From Hydrogenophaga sp. IBVHS2 (lineage in GTDB: Bacteria; Pseudomonadota; Gammaproteobacteria; Burkholderiales; Burkholderiaceae_C): DNA of 64,000 bases. Both the position numbers and the translations under genes were made by a program. Below the pieces are notes generated by a model. It made no database searches. It was not told the DNA's origin and was given only the letters and a program-made list of their open reading frames with translations. The stretch lies in contig NZ_NFUT01000004.1 of assembly GCF_002127215.1 (NCBI RefSeq), forward strand, positions 110,592-174,591, read 5' to 3'. The stretch's first letter is position 1. Each line of letters starts with the position of its first letter. Positions 56,117 through 64,000 of this stretch are shown here, one piece after another.

Positions 56117-56671
56117 ATGCCCTTTCCCGACGCCAGCCCCATCGACCCGCCCCCGGCGCCTGCCGCCGTTCAGCCACCCGTGCTGCGTCCGACCCTGGCC
56201 TTCCTGCTGGCCCATCCGGCGCACTTCATTGCCCTGGGCGCCGGCGCCGGCCTGTCGCGGCTGGCACCCGGCACCGCCGGCACGCTGTGGGCCTGGGTGG
56301 CGTTTCTGGTGCTCGACCCGTACCTGTCGGCCCTGGGCTGGGGTGTGCTGATCGGCCTGGCCACGCTGGTGGGCTGGTGGGCCTGCACCGTCACCGCCCG
56401 CCACATGGGCCTGGCCGATTCGGGCCACATCGTGTGGGACGAGGTGGTCGCCTTCTGGCTGGTGCTGTGGCTGGTGATGCCGGCGGGCTTCTGGGGCCAG
56501 CTGGCGGCTTTTGCGCTGTTCCGTCTGTTCGATGCGGTCAAGGTCGGCCCCATGGCCTGGGCCGACCGGACCTTCAAGGGCTTCGGACCCCGGGGCGGCT
56601 TCGGCATCCTGCTCGACGACTTTGCTGCCGCCTTCTGCACCCTGCTGGTGATCGCGCTCTGGCGCTTCTGA
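56117..56671 (+). CDS. pgpA: Phosphatidylglycerophosphatase A
   Basis: A 184-residue inner-membrane enzyme making phosphatidylglycerol from its phosphate. Motifs include GAGAGLSRLAPGTAGTLWA near the start of the catalytic region, DSGHIVWDEVVAF, FRLFDAVKVGP and GGFGILLDDFAAA. Several hydrophobic helices are present. A proline-rich N-terminal extension of about 25 residues precedes the domain. It follows thiL by 7 bases and precedes pncC by 19. Confidence 0.95.
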   Translation: MPFPDASPIDPPPAPAAVQPPVLRPTLAFLLAHPAHFIALGAGAGLSRLAPGTAGTLWAWVAFLVLDPYLSALGWGVLIGLATLVGWWACTVTARHMGLADSGHIVWDEVVAFWLVLWLVMPAGFWGQLAAFALFRLFDAVKVGPMAWADRTFKGFGPRGGFGILLDDFAAAFCTLLVIALWRF

Positions 56672-56690
56672 CGCCGCACCCCACGCCACC

Positions 56691-57173
56691 ATGCCGCACG
56701 ACACCGCCCTCCTGGTCGAACGCCTGGCACAGGCCCTGACGGCACGCGGCTGGATGATGGCCACGGCCGAGAGCTGCACCGGTGGACGCATCGCCGGGGC
56801 CTGCACCGACCGCGCCGGATCGAGCGACTGGTTCGAGCGTGGCTTCGTCACCTATTCCAACGCCGCCAAGACCGAACTGCTGGGCGTGCCGGCCGATCTC
56901 ATTGCCGCCCACGGGGCCGTGAGCGAGCCGGTGGCGCGCGCCATGGCCGCCGGGGCACGGGCCCATGCACCGGTGCAGGTGTCGGTGGCCGTGACCGGCG
57001 TGGCCGGCCCCGGCGGCGGCAGCGCGGCCAAGCCGGTGGGCACGGTCTGGTTCGGCTGGGCCACCCCGCAGGGCGTGGAGACGGAATGTGTGAGCTTCGA
57101 CGGCGACCGCGCCGCCGTGCGGCAGGCCACGGTGGCCCATGCCCTGGCCGGTCTGCTGCACCGCCTGGGCTGA
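56691..57173 (+). CDS. pncC: CinA C-terminal family nicotinamide-nucleotide amidohydrolase
   Basis: A 160-residue stand-alone CinA/PncC domain that deamidates nicotinamide mononucleotide in pyridine-nucleotide recycling. Conserved motifs are TAESCTGGRIAG, FVTYSNAAKTELLGV, GAVSEPVARAMAAGA and TGVAGPGGGSAAKPVGTVW. The N-terminal molybdopterin-like domain of full CinA is absent, as usual for this form. It lies downstream of thiL-pgpA with short spacing. Confidence 0.93.
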   Translation: MPHDTALLVERLAQALTARGWMMATAESCTGGRIAGACTDRAGSSDWFERGFVTYSNAAKTELLGVPADLIAAHGAVSEPVARAMAAGARAHAPVQVSVAVTGVAGPGGGSAAKPVGTVWFGWATPQGVETECVSFDGDRAAVRQATVAHALAGLLHRLG

Positions 57174-57191
57174 CCGCCGCCGGCTGATCCC

Positions 57192-58361
57192 ATGGCCGAG
57201 CCGTTCAAGAACCTCATCTCGCCGGCCACGGTGCAGCACATGGCGCAGCACCTGGGCCGCGCCACGCCCGGCTTCGATGCCGAGCGCTTCCAGGCCCTGG
57301 CCCTGCACCAGCAGCACGAGCTGGAACTCAAGGCCCGCATCCTGCGTATCGCGGATGCCCTGACCGCCACGCTGCCGCCCGACTTCAGCACGGCCTGCGA
57401 TGCGGTGGAGGCTGCGCTGGCCCCGCCCCTGCCACTGGACGAGCACGGCGAGCCGGTCACGGCCGGTTCGGCCCTGCACGCCGGCGGGCTGGCCGGCTGG
57501 AGCATCTGGGCACTGGGGGAATGGGTGGCCCGGGTCGGTGTGCCGCTGGATGCCGCGCTGTGGCCGCGCGCCCTGGCCTGTCTGCACGCGCTCACCCAGC
57601 GGTCCACCGCCGAGTTCGCCATCCGCCCTTTCCTGCAGGCGCAACCGGACCGGGTCTGGCCCACGCTGATGCAATGGAGCCGGGACCCCAGCGCCCATGT
57701 GCGGCGGCTGGCCAGCGAAGGCAGCCGGCCGCGCCTGCCCTGGGGCCTGCGCCTGCACGCCCTGGTGGCCGACCCCTCGCCCAGCCTGCCGCTGCTGCAG
57801 GTCCTGCAGGACGACCCCAGCCGCTATGTCAGGCGCAGCGTGGCCAACCACCTCAACGACATCGCGCGCGACCATCCGCAACGGGTGAGCGACTGGCTGG
57901 AGCGCCACCTGCCGGGCGCGCCCGTGCCCCGCCGCCAGCTGCTGCGCCATGCCAGCCGGGGCCTGATCAAGGCCGGCCACGGCCCGACCCTGGCCGTCTG
58001 GGGTCTGGGCGTGCCGCTGCAAGGGCAGGCCCGTTTCTCGCTGGATGCGGCACAGGCCGCCATCGGCAGCGGCATCGGCCTGCGGCTGGCACTGGTGTCC
58101 GCCGCCGACCGGCCGCAGGCGCTGGAGATCGACTACGCGGTGCACCATGCCCGAGCGCAGGGCGGCCACTCGGTCAAGGTGTTCAAGGGCTGGCGCTGCA
58201 CCCTGCCGGCCCATGCCACCCTCACGCTGGACAAGCGCCACAGCCTGCGCGAGGTGACCACCCGCCGGCTCTGGCCCGGGGCGCACCGCATCGAGCTGCG
58301 CATCAATGGACAGACCGTGGGCGAGGCCGGCTTCGAGCTGCTGCCCGCGGCCGCACCGTGA
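57192..58361 (+). CDS. AlkC-like DNA alkylation repair protein
   Basis: A 389-residue protein. Residues about 1-260 form HEAT-like helical repeats of the AlkC/AlkD DNA glycosylase superfamily, with RRLASEGSRPRLPWG and SRYVRRSVANHLNDIARDHP as clear marks. The C-terminal ~100 residues (from about 280) are beta-rich and fit the immunoglobulin-like domain reported for AlkC proteins (LEIDYAVHHARAQG, LTLDKRHSLREVTTR). AlkC excises 3-methyladenine-type lesions without base flipping. The gene follows pncC by 18 bases and precedes an alpha/beta hydrolase by 10. Confidence 0.85.
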   Translation: MAEPFKNLISPATVQHMAQHLGRATPGFDAERFQALALHQQHELELKARILRIADALTATLPPDFSTACDAVEAALAPPLPLDEHGEPVTAGSALHAGGLAGWSIWALGEWVARVGVPLDAALWPRALACLHALTQRSTAEFAIRPFLQAQPDRVWPTLMQWSRDPSAHVRRLASEGSRPRLPWGLRLHALVADPSPSLPLLQVLQDDPSRYVRRSVANHLNDIARDHPQRVSDWLERHLPGAPVPRRQLLRHASRGLIKAGHGPTLAVWGLGVPLQGQARFSLDAAQAAIGSGIGLRLALVSAADRPQALEIDYAVHHARAQGGHSVKVFKGWRCTLPAHATLTLDKRHSLREVTTRRLWPGAHRIELRINGQTVGEAGFELLPAAAP

Positions 58362-58371
58362 AGGAACGCCC

Positions 58372-59283
58372 ATGAACGACACGAACACCGGCGCCGGGCT
58401 CCCTGGCTTCGCCCAGCACACCATCGCCCTGCCGCATGGCCCGGCCCGAGTTGTCGTGGGAGGACAGGCCGACGGCCCGGCCCTGGTGCTGCTGCACGGT
58501 TTTCCCCAGACGCACGCGATGTGGCACCGCGTGGCGAGCCGGCTGGCCGACCGGTACCGGCTGGTGCTGCCCGACCTGCGCGGCTACGGCGCATCGGCCG
58601 CGCCACCGGACCAGCCCGACCATGCCCAGGCCAGCAAGCGGGCCATGGCGCAGGACGTGGTGGATGTGGCCACGGCGCTGGGCATCGACCGCTTCTTCCT
58701 GTGCGGCCATGACCGGGGTGGCCGGGTGGCGCACCGGCTGGCGCTGGACCATCCGCAGCGGGTGGCGCGACTGTGCGTGATCGACATCGCGCCCACGCTC
58801 GACATGTACGAGCGCACCGACATGGCCTTTGCGCGCGCCTACTACCACTGGTTCCACCTGATCCAACCGGCCCCGCTGCCCGAAACCATGATCGGCGGCA
58901 ACGCACGCGCCTACCTGCATGCCAAGCTGGGCGGCTGGGGCAGCGGCGGGCTGGGCCACATCGAGCCCGAGGCCCTGCAGGCCTACGAGGCCGCGTTCTG
59001 CCGGCCCGAAGCCATCCATGCGGCCTGCGAGGACTACCGGGCCAGCGCCGGCATCGACCTGGCGCACGACCGGGCCGGCCGCGAGCAGGGCCAGCGCATC
59101 GCCTGCGACACCCTGGTGCTGTGGGGCGAGCGCGGCGTGGTGCACCGCTTCTTCGATCCGCTGGCGCTGTGGCAGGCACAGTGCGCCGGCACGGTCAGCG
59201 GCTATGCCATGCCGGCGGGGCACTTCATTCCCGAGGAACGGCCCGAGGCCACCGCCGAGGCGCTGGCCGGCTTCATGGTGTGA
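58372..59283 (+). CDS. Alpha/beta hydrolase, haloacetate-dehalogenase-like
   Basis: A 303-residue alpha/beta hydrolase. The oxyanion region LLHGFPQTHAMWH (41-52), PDLRGYGAS, the nucleophile D114 in CGHDRGGRVAHR and the histidine in MPAGHFIPEE are typical of fluoroacetate/haloacetate dehalogenases and related epoxide hydrolases. The cap contains FARAYYHWFHLIQPAPLPE, resembling the halide-binding tryptophan region. The ATG at 58372 is preceded by AAGGA; a longer frame starting in the previous gene is not needed. Substrate is inferred, not proven. Confidence 0.82.
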   Translation: MNDTNTGAGLPGFAQHTIALPHGPARVVVGGQADGPALVLLHGFPQTHAMWHRVASRLADRYRLVLPDLRGYGASAAPPDQPDHAQASKRAMAQDVVDVATALGIDRFFLCGHDRGGRVAHRLALDHPQRVARLCVIDIAPTLDMYERTDMAFARAYYHWFHLIQPAPLPETMIGGNARAYLHAKLGGWGSGGLGHIEPEALQAYEAAFCRPEAIHAACEDYRASAGIDLAHDRAGREQGQRIACDTLVLWGERGVVHRFFDPLALWQAQCAGTVSGYAMPAGHFIPEERPEATAEALAGFMV

Positions 59284-59289
59284 CGGCGC

Positions 59290-60084
59290 TCAGGCGCCGT
59301 GGCACTTCTTGTATTTCTGGCCGCTGCCGCAGGGGCAGGGGTCGTTGCGACCGGGCGTGGGGGCCTGGCGCACCGGCCCGCTGCGCGGGCCCAGGCTGCG
59401 CCAGATCTGGTGCAGGTCGTACACCGCCCAGATGGCCGCACCGAAGGTGTTGAGGCGCTCGTCGCTCACGCTGGGCGGGCCGTCTTCCACATGCAGGTTC
59501 ACGCTGGGCTTGCCGGTGTCGTCCTCGGTCAGGGCCACGATGCGATCCAGCGCCTCGTCGATCCATTCGGCGGTCTCGCGGTCGCGCACCGGCGCCCATT
59601 CCTCGCTCCAGTTCTCCACCACGAACATGAAGCCCAGCGCCCAGACCTGGGCGTAAGCCGGCAGGCCCTCGTCGTCCAGCTCGGGGCGCTCCTCGGCCGG
59701 CAGGGCGGCAATCGCCCCGCGCACGTCCATCACCTCGGGGTGGTAGCTGCGCTCGTCCTCCAGCGTCTCCACCGGGGCCTGCAGCGCGTCAACCACCTCG
59801 GCCATGCGCCGATGCCACAGATCCATGAAACGTTGGTAACGGTCGGTACTGGCGAAATGGGTGCCCTCTTCCTGCGGTACGGTGGGCAGATCGCCCACGC
59901 CCAGCAGCACCGGCAGCCACTCGGCCGGCTCCACCGGGCGGCGGGTGCAGACCAGCGCGGCCATGGCACCTTCCAGGAATTCCCATTGCGGCACTTCGTC
60001 ATCGCGCTCGCGCAGCTCGTCCAGCAGCTGGTCCAGGGTGTCGAAGTCGGTCGGCTCCAGCGGGGCGAGGGTGGGCGTGGTCAT
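59290..60084 (-). CDS. UPF0149 family protein with C-terminal SEC-C motif
   Basis: A 264-residue protein: an N-terminal UPF0149 (YgfB/YecA-like) helical domain (about 10-190, with [21 protein letters not shown]) followed by an acidic middle and the SEC-C zinc motif [14 protein letters not shown] at the C-terminus. The latter is also found at the end of SecA and binds the ribosome or SecB. The E. coli YecA protein has the same arrangement and associates with ribosomes. The ATG at 60084 gives the usual start [17 protein letters not shown]. It converges with the preceding hydrolase gene. Confidence 0.88.
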   Translation of the reverse strand: MTTPTLAPLEPTDFDTLDQLLDELRERDDEVPQWEFLEGAMAALVCTRRPVEPAEWLPVLLGVGDLPTVPQEEGTHFASTDRYQRFMDLWHRRMAEVVDALQAPVETLEDERSYHPEVMDVRGAIAALPAEERPELDDEGLPAYAQVWALGFMFVVENWSEEWAPVRDRETAEWIDEALDRIVALTEDDTGKPSVNLHVEDGPPSVSDERLNTFGAAIWAVYDLHQIWRSLGPRSGPVRQAPTPGRNDPCPCGSGQKYKKCHGA

Positions 60085-60187
60085 GGTGGCGCAGGGGATG
60101 GGAAGCGGGGAATTGACCGGCAAAACCGTGTCAAAAGCGACGAAAAAGGCCGGCCAGTGTAGCGGGGTGCGGTGGCAAGATGCGGCC

Positions 60188-61816
60188 ATGCTCGACCGAC
60201 TCAACCAGCTCTACCCGGTGCGCTACACCGCCCTGGCCTTCTGCGTGGTGGCCAGCCTGCTCAGCCTGTTCACCCTGATCGGGTTCGGCATCGGGGGCCT
60301 GTGGTTCCTGGTGTTCACCGGCCTGAGCGTGCGGGGCTTCATGGACCTGCGGCAGACCAAGAGCTCGGTGCTGCGCAACTACCCGGTCATCGGGCACCTG
60401 CGCTTCATGCTGGAGATGGTGCGGCCGGAGATGCGCCAGTACTTCCTGGAGAGCGACACCGAGGCCACGCCCTTCTCGCGCAGCCAGCGCAGCCTGGCCT
60501 ATGCGCGCGCCAAGGCCGAGACCGACAAGCGCCCCTTCGGCACGCAACTGGATGTGCATGCGGACGGGCACGAATGGATCAACCACTCCATCAGCCCGAC
60601 CCGGCTCGACTCGCACGACTTCCGCATCACCATCGGCGGGCCGGACTGCACCCAGCCCTACTCGGCCAGCGTGTTCAACATCTCGGCCATGAGCTTCGGC
60701 GCCCTGTCGGCCCCCGCGATCGAGGCGCTGAACGCCGGCGCGAAGCGCGGCGGCTTTGCGCACGACACCGGCGAAGGCTCCATCTCGCAGTGGCACCGGG
60801 TGCACGGCGGTGACCTGATCTGGGAAATCGGTTCAGGCTACTTCGGCTGCCGCGACGCCCAGGGCGGTTTCGACCCCGCCCGGTTTGCCGAGCAGGCCAC
60901 CGACCCGCAGGTGCGCATGATCGAGATCAAGCTGAGCCAGGGTGCCAAGCCCGGACACGGCGGCGTGCTGCCGGGCCCCAAGGTCACGCCCGAGATCGCG
61001 GCGGCGCGCGGTGTGCCGGTGGGGCAGGACTGCGTGTCGCCGGCGGCCCACAGCGCGTTCTCCACACCGCTCGAACTGATGGCCTTCGTGGCCCGGCTGC
61101 GCGAGCTCTCGGGCGGCAAGCCGGTGGGCATCAAGCTGTGCATCGGCCATGTGTGGGAATGGTTCGCCATGGTCAAGGCCATGCAGGCCAGCGGCACCAC
61201 GCCGGACTTCATCGTGGTCGACGGGGCCGAGGGCGGCACCGGTGCGGCGCCGCTGGAGTTCACCGACCATGTGGGCGCGCCGCTGCAGGAAGGTCTGCGG
61301 CTGGTGCACAACACGCTGGTGGGGGTGAACCTGCGCGAGCGCATCCGCATCGGCTGCGCCGGCAAGGTGATCAGCGCCTTCGATGTGGCCCGTGCCATGG
61401 CGCTGGGAGCCGACTGGTGCAACAGCGCGCGCGGCTTCATGTTCGCCCTGGGCTGCATCCAGGCCCAGACCTGCCATACCGGTCGCTGCCCCACCGGCGT
61501 GACCACCCAGGACCCCCTGCGCCAGCTGGCCCTGGTGGTGCCCGACAAGGCCACCCGGGTGTTCAACTTCCACCAGAACACGCTCAAGGCGCTGCAGGAG
61601 CTGGTGCAGGCCGCCGGCCTGCGGCACCCAGGGGAGATCGGCGCCCACCACCTGGTGCGCCGGCTCAATGCCAACGAGGTGAAGCTGCTGTCCAACCTGC
61701 TGCCCACCGTGGCACCCGGTGCACTGCTGGGCGACACCGGCCCGGCCAGCGGCCTGCACCCGGCCTTCACCACCTGGTGGGCCCGCAGCCGGGCCGAGAC
61801 CTTCTCGCTGGAATGA
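60188..61816 (+). CDS. Membrane-tethered FMN-binding glutamate synthase family protein
   Basis: A 542-residue protein. Two hydrophobic helices (about 14-33 and 35-52) precede a glutamate-synthase-like FMN domain with [55 protein letters not shown] and the cysteine cluster [17 protein letters not shown], which in glutamate synthase binds a 3Fe-4S cluster. There is no glutamine amidotransferase domain, so it is not a complete glutamate synthase. Stand-alone, membrane-anchored members are widespread in proteobacteria with unknown reactions. It diverges from the UPF0149 gene. Confidence 0.88.
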   Translation: MLDRLNQLYPVRYTALAFCVVASLLSLFTLIGFGIGGLWFLVFTGLSVRGFMDLRQTKSSVLRNYPVIGHLRFMLEMVRPEMRQYFLESDTEATPFSRSQRSLAYARAKAETDKRPFGTQLDVHADGHEWINHSISPTRLDSHDFRITIGGPDCTQPYSASVFNISAMSFGALSAPAIEALNAGAKRGGFAHDTGEGSISQWHRVHGGDLIWEIGSGYFGCRDAQGGFDPARFAEQATDPQVRMIEIKLSQGAKPGHGGVLPGPKVTPEIAAARGVPVGQDCVSPAAHSAFSTPLELMAFVARLRELSGGKPVGIKLCIGHVWEWFAMVKAMQASGTTPDFIVVDGAEGGTGAAPLEFTDHVGAPLQEGLRLVHNTLVGVNLRERIRIGCAGKVISAFDVARAMALGADWCNSARGFMFALGCIQAQTCHTGRCPTGVTTQDPLRQLALVVPDKATRVFNFHQNTLKALQELVQAAGLRHPGEIGAHHLVRRLNANEVKLLSNLLPTVAPGALLGDTGPASGLHPAFTTWWARSRAETFSLE

Positions 61817-61826
61817 CCGCCTTGCC

Positions 61827-62897
61827 TCAGAGGCGGCGGGCGTCGTCGGCCAGCACCTCTTCGCGCTCTACCTGACCGGCCGCGTTGTAGTGGCGGCGCC
61901 GCAGCAGCTCGCCGCCGGGGCCGTGCTCGTCGTCGCGCAGGCGCTGGCCCTTGGAGCCGAAGTAGCGCTGCCAGCCCCACAGGCGGCCGAATCGCTCGGT
62001 GTTGACCGCGGCGGGCTGGCCGTTCTCCCAGAAGCTGCGCGTCAGGCGCTCCTCGTGCCGGCCCTGGCGGCGGATCTGCTGGTCCAGCTTGAGCTGACCG
62101 TTGAGGTACCACTGCCGCAGGCGCTGCTCGCGGCCCTGGGCCCAGACCACCTCCTGGGTCAGCTGACCGCTGTCGGCCCACTCGCGGCCGGTGCCTTCGC
62201 GGCCCTCGAAAGTGTCGGCCGGGCGCTCGATCAGCACCGTCTCCGAACGCAGCCGGCCGGAGGGGTAGTACACCCGCTTGATGCGACGATCCGGCTCGCC
62301 GGCCTTCTGCTCGTAGGCCTCCGAACGGATGACCGCGCCGTTGTCCCCCACCACGGTGAGCTCGCGCAGCACGCCGGACTGGAAGGTGACGGTGCCCAGG
62401 GTGCGGGCAGCGTCGCGCTGCAGGGTGGTCTGGCGGGGCTTGCCGTCGTGGCCGCAGAGGTCCAGATCTTCCGGGATCAGGTGCACCGGGGCGCAGCGCA
62501 GCTCGGTCGGGCGGCCGTCGGGCAGGCGCACCAGCGAGAACTGCACCTTGGCGCCGGTGACGAACTGCAGCCGCTCCAGCGCGCCGTTGTCGTGGAAGGT
62601 CTTCTGCGGCCCGACCGGGGTCCCGGCCTCGAGCATGGCTTCGCTGCGCAGCACGCCCCTGGCGTCGAAGCGGCGCACGATGCCGTCGCGCTGCCCCAGG
62701 CTGTTGAGCTTGAACTCCTCGCGGCTGCCGTCGGGTGCGGTACAGCGCAGCGCACCGCCGCCCAGGGGTTCGCAGCGGGTGCCCGCAGGGGCGTCGGCAG
62801 CCGCCAGCGGCCCGGCCGCCCACAGCGCCAGCAGGGGCAGGATCACGCGGGCTAGGACGGCTCGGGGGACAAGTCGGGCAGCGGTTCGGGATTCCAT
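61827..62897 (-). CDS. Exported MORN/YwqK-repeat protein
   Basis: A 356-residue protein with an N-terminal signal peptide (hydrophobic ARVILPLLALWAAGPLAAA, about 15-33). The rest consists of repeated beta-hairpin MORN-like units of the YwqK type: YYPSGRLRSETVL, EWADSGQLTQEVVW, WYLNGQLKLDQQI, FWENGQPAAVNTE and HYNAAGQVEREEVL. Databases often name such proteins antitoxins of the YwqK type, but a signal peptide argues for an envelope role. The ATG at 62897 lies inside the 3' end of the PIN-domain gene (46-base overlap). Confidence 0.8.
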   Translation of the reverse strand: MESRTAARLVPRAVLARVILPLLALWAAGPLAAADAPAGTRCEPLGGGALRCTAPDGSREEFKLNSLGQRDGIVRRFDARGVLRSEAMLEAGTPVGPQKTFHDNGALERLQFVTGAKVQFSLVRLPDGRPTELRCAPVHLIPEDLDLCGHDGKPRQTTLQRDAARTLGTVTFQSGVLRELTVVGDNGAVIRSEAYEQKAGEPDRRIKRVYYPSGRLRSETVLIERPADTFEGREGTGREWADSGQLTQEVVWAQGREQRLRQWYLNGQLKLDQQIRRQGRHEERLTRSFWENGQPAAVNTERFGRLWGWQRYFGSKGQRLRDDEHGPGGELLRRRHYNAAGQVEREEVLADDARRL

Positions 62898-63304
62898 TGG
62901 CGGCTCACGCAAACACCCAGCCGGCTCAGGCGACGCGCCATGCACAGCACGGCAGCGTCCTTGCTCAGGAGCGTGGCGCGGTGGGCCACGGCCAGGTCGA
63001 TGAACTTCTGATCATCGGCATCCTTGCAGGTAAACGGCGCCTTTGCAGCCGTGGGGACAAGCCGCACCAGGGCATCGAAGCGCGCCAGCGCCGTCGCCCG
63101 CTGCGCCGACGCCTGGGGCGCGCGGCGCAGGATCTGCGGATAGTCCAGCACCCGCCGCCATTCCTCGCGGGTGGGTTCGGTGGCCAGCCATTGCAGGCGG
63201 CCCTGTTCCAGCGCCTGGCGCAGCGGCGCGACGGCCGGGTCGTCGAACACCAGCAGATCCAGGGCGATGTTGGTGTCGAGCACCACCGGGGTGGCAGGCG
63301 CCAT
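62852..63304 (-). CDS. PIN-domain protein (putative toxin-type RNase)
   Basis: A 150-residue PIN-fold protein. Acidic active-site candidates are the aspartates of VVLDTNIALDLLVFDD, the glutamates of EPTREEW, and the aspartates of KDADDQKFIDLAVA. It belongs to the family annotated as toxin component, PIN family (COG1569-like). No small antitoxin gene is adjacent; the upstream gene, 2 bases away, is an rRNA methyltransferase. A housekeeping RNA-processing role is as likely as toxicity. Confidence 0.8.
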   Translation of the reverse strand: MAPATPVVLDTNIALDLLVFDDPAVAPLRQALEQGRLQWLATEPTREEWRRVLDYPQILRRAPQASAQRATALARFDALVRLVPTAAKAPFTCKDADDQKFIDLAVAHRATLLSKDAAVLCMARRLSRLGVCVSRQWNPEPLPDLSPEPS

Positions 63305-63306
63305 GG

Positions 63307-64000
63307 TCACTCGGGTGCCGGGGTGCGCGGCTGGCGCGCCTGCAGGTCGAAGCGGAACAGCCGGCATTCGATCGGGCCGTTCCACAGCGGCACCCGGCGC
63401 GACTCCTTGAAACGCATGCGGCCCGGCAGCTTGAGGTCGGGCGTGAGCAGCCAGGCGGTCCAGCCGGCGTAGTGGCTTTTCCAGTGTGCGGCCAGCCGCT
63501 CGAAGAACTCGGAGGCATCGGCGCCGTCGCTCATCTGGGCGCTCTCGCGGCCTTGCGGCTCGGCCGGCGCCACGGCCGGTCGGGCCCCCACGGTGAAGGT
63601 GCGGGGGGCACGGCTGCGGGCCCGCTCGGCCGCGTTCTGGCCAGCCACACCGGCTGCTGCGATGCGCTCGCCGTAGGGCGGGTTGAGCAGCAGCACGCCG
63701 GGGCGGGGCGTGGGCGGCATGCGCTGCAGAGCGTCGCCGCCGCGCAGGTCGAGCGCATGGGCCACGCCGGCGCGTTCGGCGTTGCGCTGGGCGAAGTCGA
63801 CCATGCGGAAGGACACGTCGCTGCCGAACACCAGCGGGGCGCGGCCCTCGGGCCAGGTGCGCTGCGCCAGTACCGCCTGCTCGCGCAGGCCCTGCCACAC
63901 ATGGGCCTGGTAGGGCAGCAGCTTCTCGAAGGCAAAACGGCGGTTGAGGCCAGGCGCGATGCGCAGCGCCATCTGCGCCGCCTCGATGGCCACGGTGCCG
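63307..64000 (-). CDS. RlmL-type 23S rRNA guanine-N2-methyltransferase, C-terminal part (partial)
   Basis: The visible 231 codons are the C-terminal part of a class I SAM-dependent RNA methyltransferase; the gene extends beyond the right window edge. It starts in motif I context (GTVAIEAAQMALRIAPGL), contains GSDVSFRMVDFAQRNAERAG and the catalytic NPPYGERI motif, and ends with RLFRFDLQARQPRTPAPE. This matches the N-terminal module of E. coli RlmKL (YcbY), which modifies G2445; the stand-alone form usually has a THUMP domain, here off the window. A ~40-residue Ala/Arg-rich insertion follows NPPY. Confidence 0.85.
   Translation of the reverse strand, partial: GTVAIEAAQMALRIAPGLNRRFAFEKLLPYQAHVWQGLREQAVLAQRTWPEGRAPLVFGSDVSFRMVDFAQRNAERAGVAHALDLRGGDALQRMPPTPRPGVLLLNPPYGERIAAAGVAGQNAAERARSRAPRTFTVGARPAVAPAEPQGRESAQMSDGADASEFFERLAAHWKSHYAGWTAWLLTPDLKLPGRMRFKESRRVPLWNGPIECRLFRFDLQARQPRTPAPE

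Noticed and set aside
61827-63304. A toxin-antitoxin module made of the PIN and YwqK-type proteins
   Set aside because: Gene order, signal peptide and lack of a small DNA-binding antitoxin argue against it; kept only as a caution in the findings.

Overview
The window is chromosomal DNA from a high-GC betaproteobacterium, most likely of the order Burkholderiales (Comamonadaceae, Sphaerotilus or Rubrivivax type). This rests on the protein sequences, the tRNA-tuf-tRNA-Trp-secE-nusG-rplKAJL-rpoBC layout, an rsmB-DUF4390-ntrY-ntrX run, and a trpEG..trpDC-ung cluster. No species can be named from the sequence alone. Almost all of it is core genome: there are no insertion sequences, prophage genes or CRISPR arrays, and coding density is high with many 4-base ATGA/GTGA stop-start overlaps.

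Layout. 1-700: the 5' end of a 16S rRNA gene (minus) with its leader and a strong rrn promoter, then uup (ABC-F). 2.6-7.9 kb: a MocR-type regulator divergent from a four-gene operon (EamA exporter, PLP aminotransferase, PhzF-like isomerase, glyoxalase-like protein), with inverted-repeat operators between them. 7.9-12 kb: a membrane hybrid histidine kinase, a histidine phosphatase and a creatininase-family amidohydrolase. 12-16.2 kb: a DsbD-type reductase, a redoxin and hemE. 16.2-22.8 kb: an AT-rich spacer with a perfect DnaA box, priA, an AEC transporter, rep and two small exported proteins.

22.9-43.8 kb is read leftward. The order of transcription is tRNA-Tyr, -Gly, -Thr, tuf, tRNA-Trp, secE, nusG, rplK, rplA, rplJ, rplL, rpoB, rpoC, a strong intrinsic terminator, lemA, an M48 protease, rsmB, a DUF4390 protein, ntrY, a short NtrX-like regulator, then tRNA-Phe and tRNA-Gly with a terminator. 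43.8-50.5 kb is an extended trp operon, also leftward: trpL (a 27-residue leader peptide with two Trp codons that I find here), trpE, trpG, a threonine aldolase, a LysE-type exporter, trpD, trpC and ung.

50.5-64 kb: a chalcone-isomerase-like exported protein, gph and rpe, apaG, a large membrane protein of the so-called site-specific recombinase (Gcr) family, thiL, pgpA, pncC, an AlkC-like DNA glycosylase, a haloacetate-dehalogenase-like hydrolase, a UPF0149/SEC-C protein, a membrane-tethered FMN glutamate-synthase-like protein, an exported MORN/YwqK-repeat protein, a PIN-domain protein and the 3' part of an RlmL-type rRNA methyltransferase cut by the window edge.

The most notable regulatory structure is the trp leader. 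An extended -10 element lies so close to the trpL start codon that the leader mRNA should be leaderless or nearly so. The next most notable is the MocR operator system and its uncharacterised operon.
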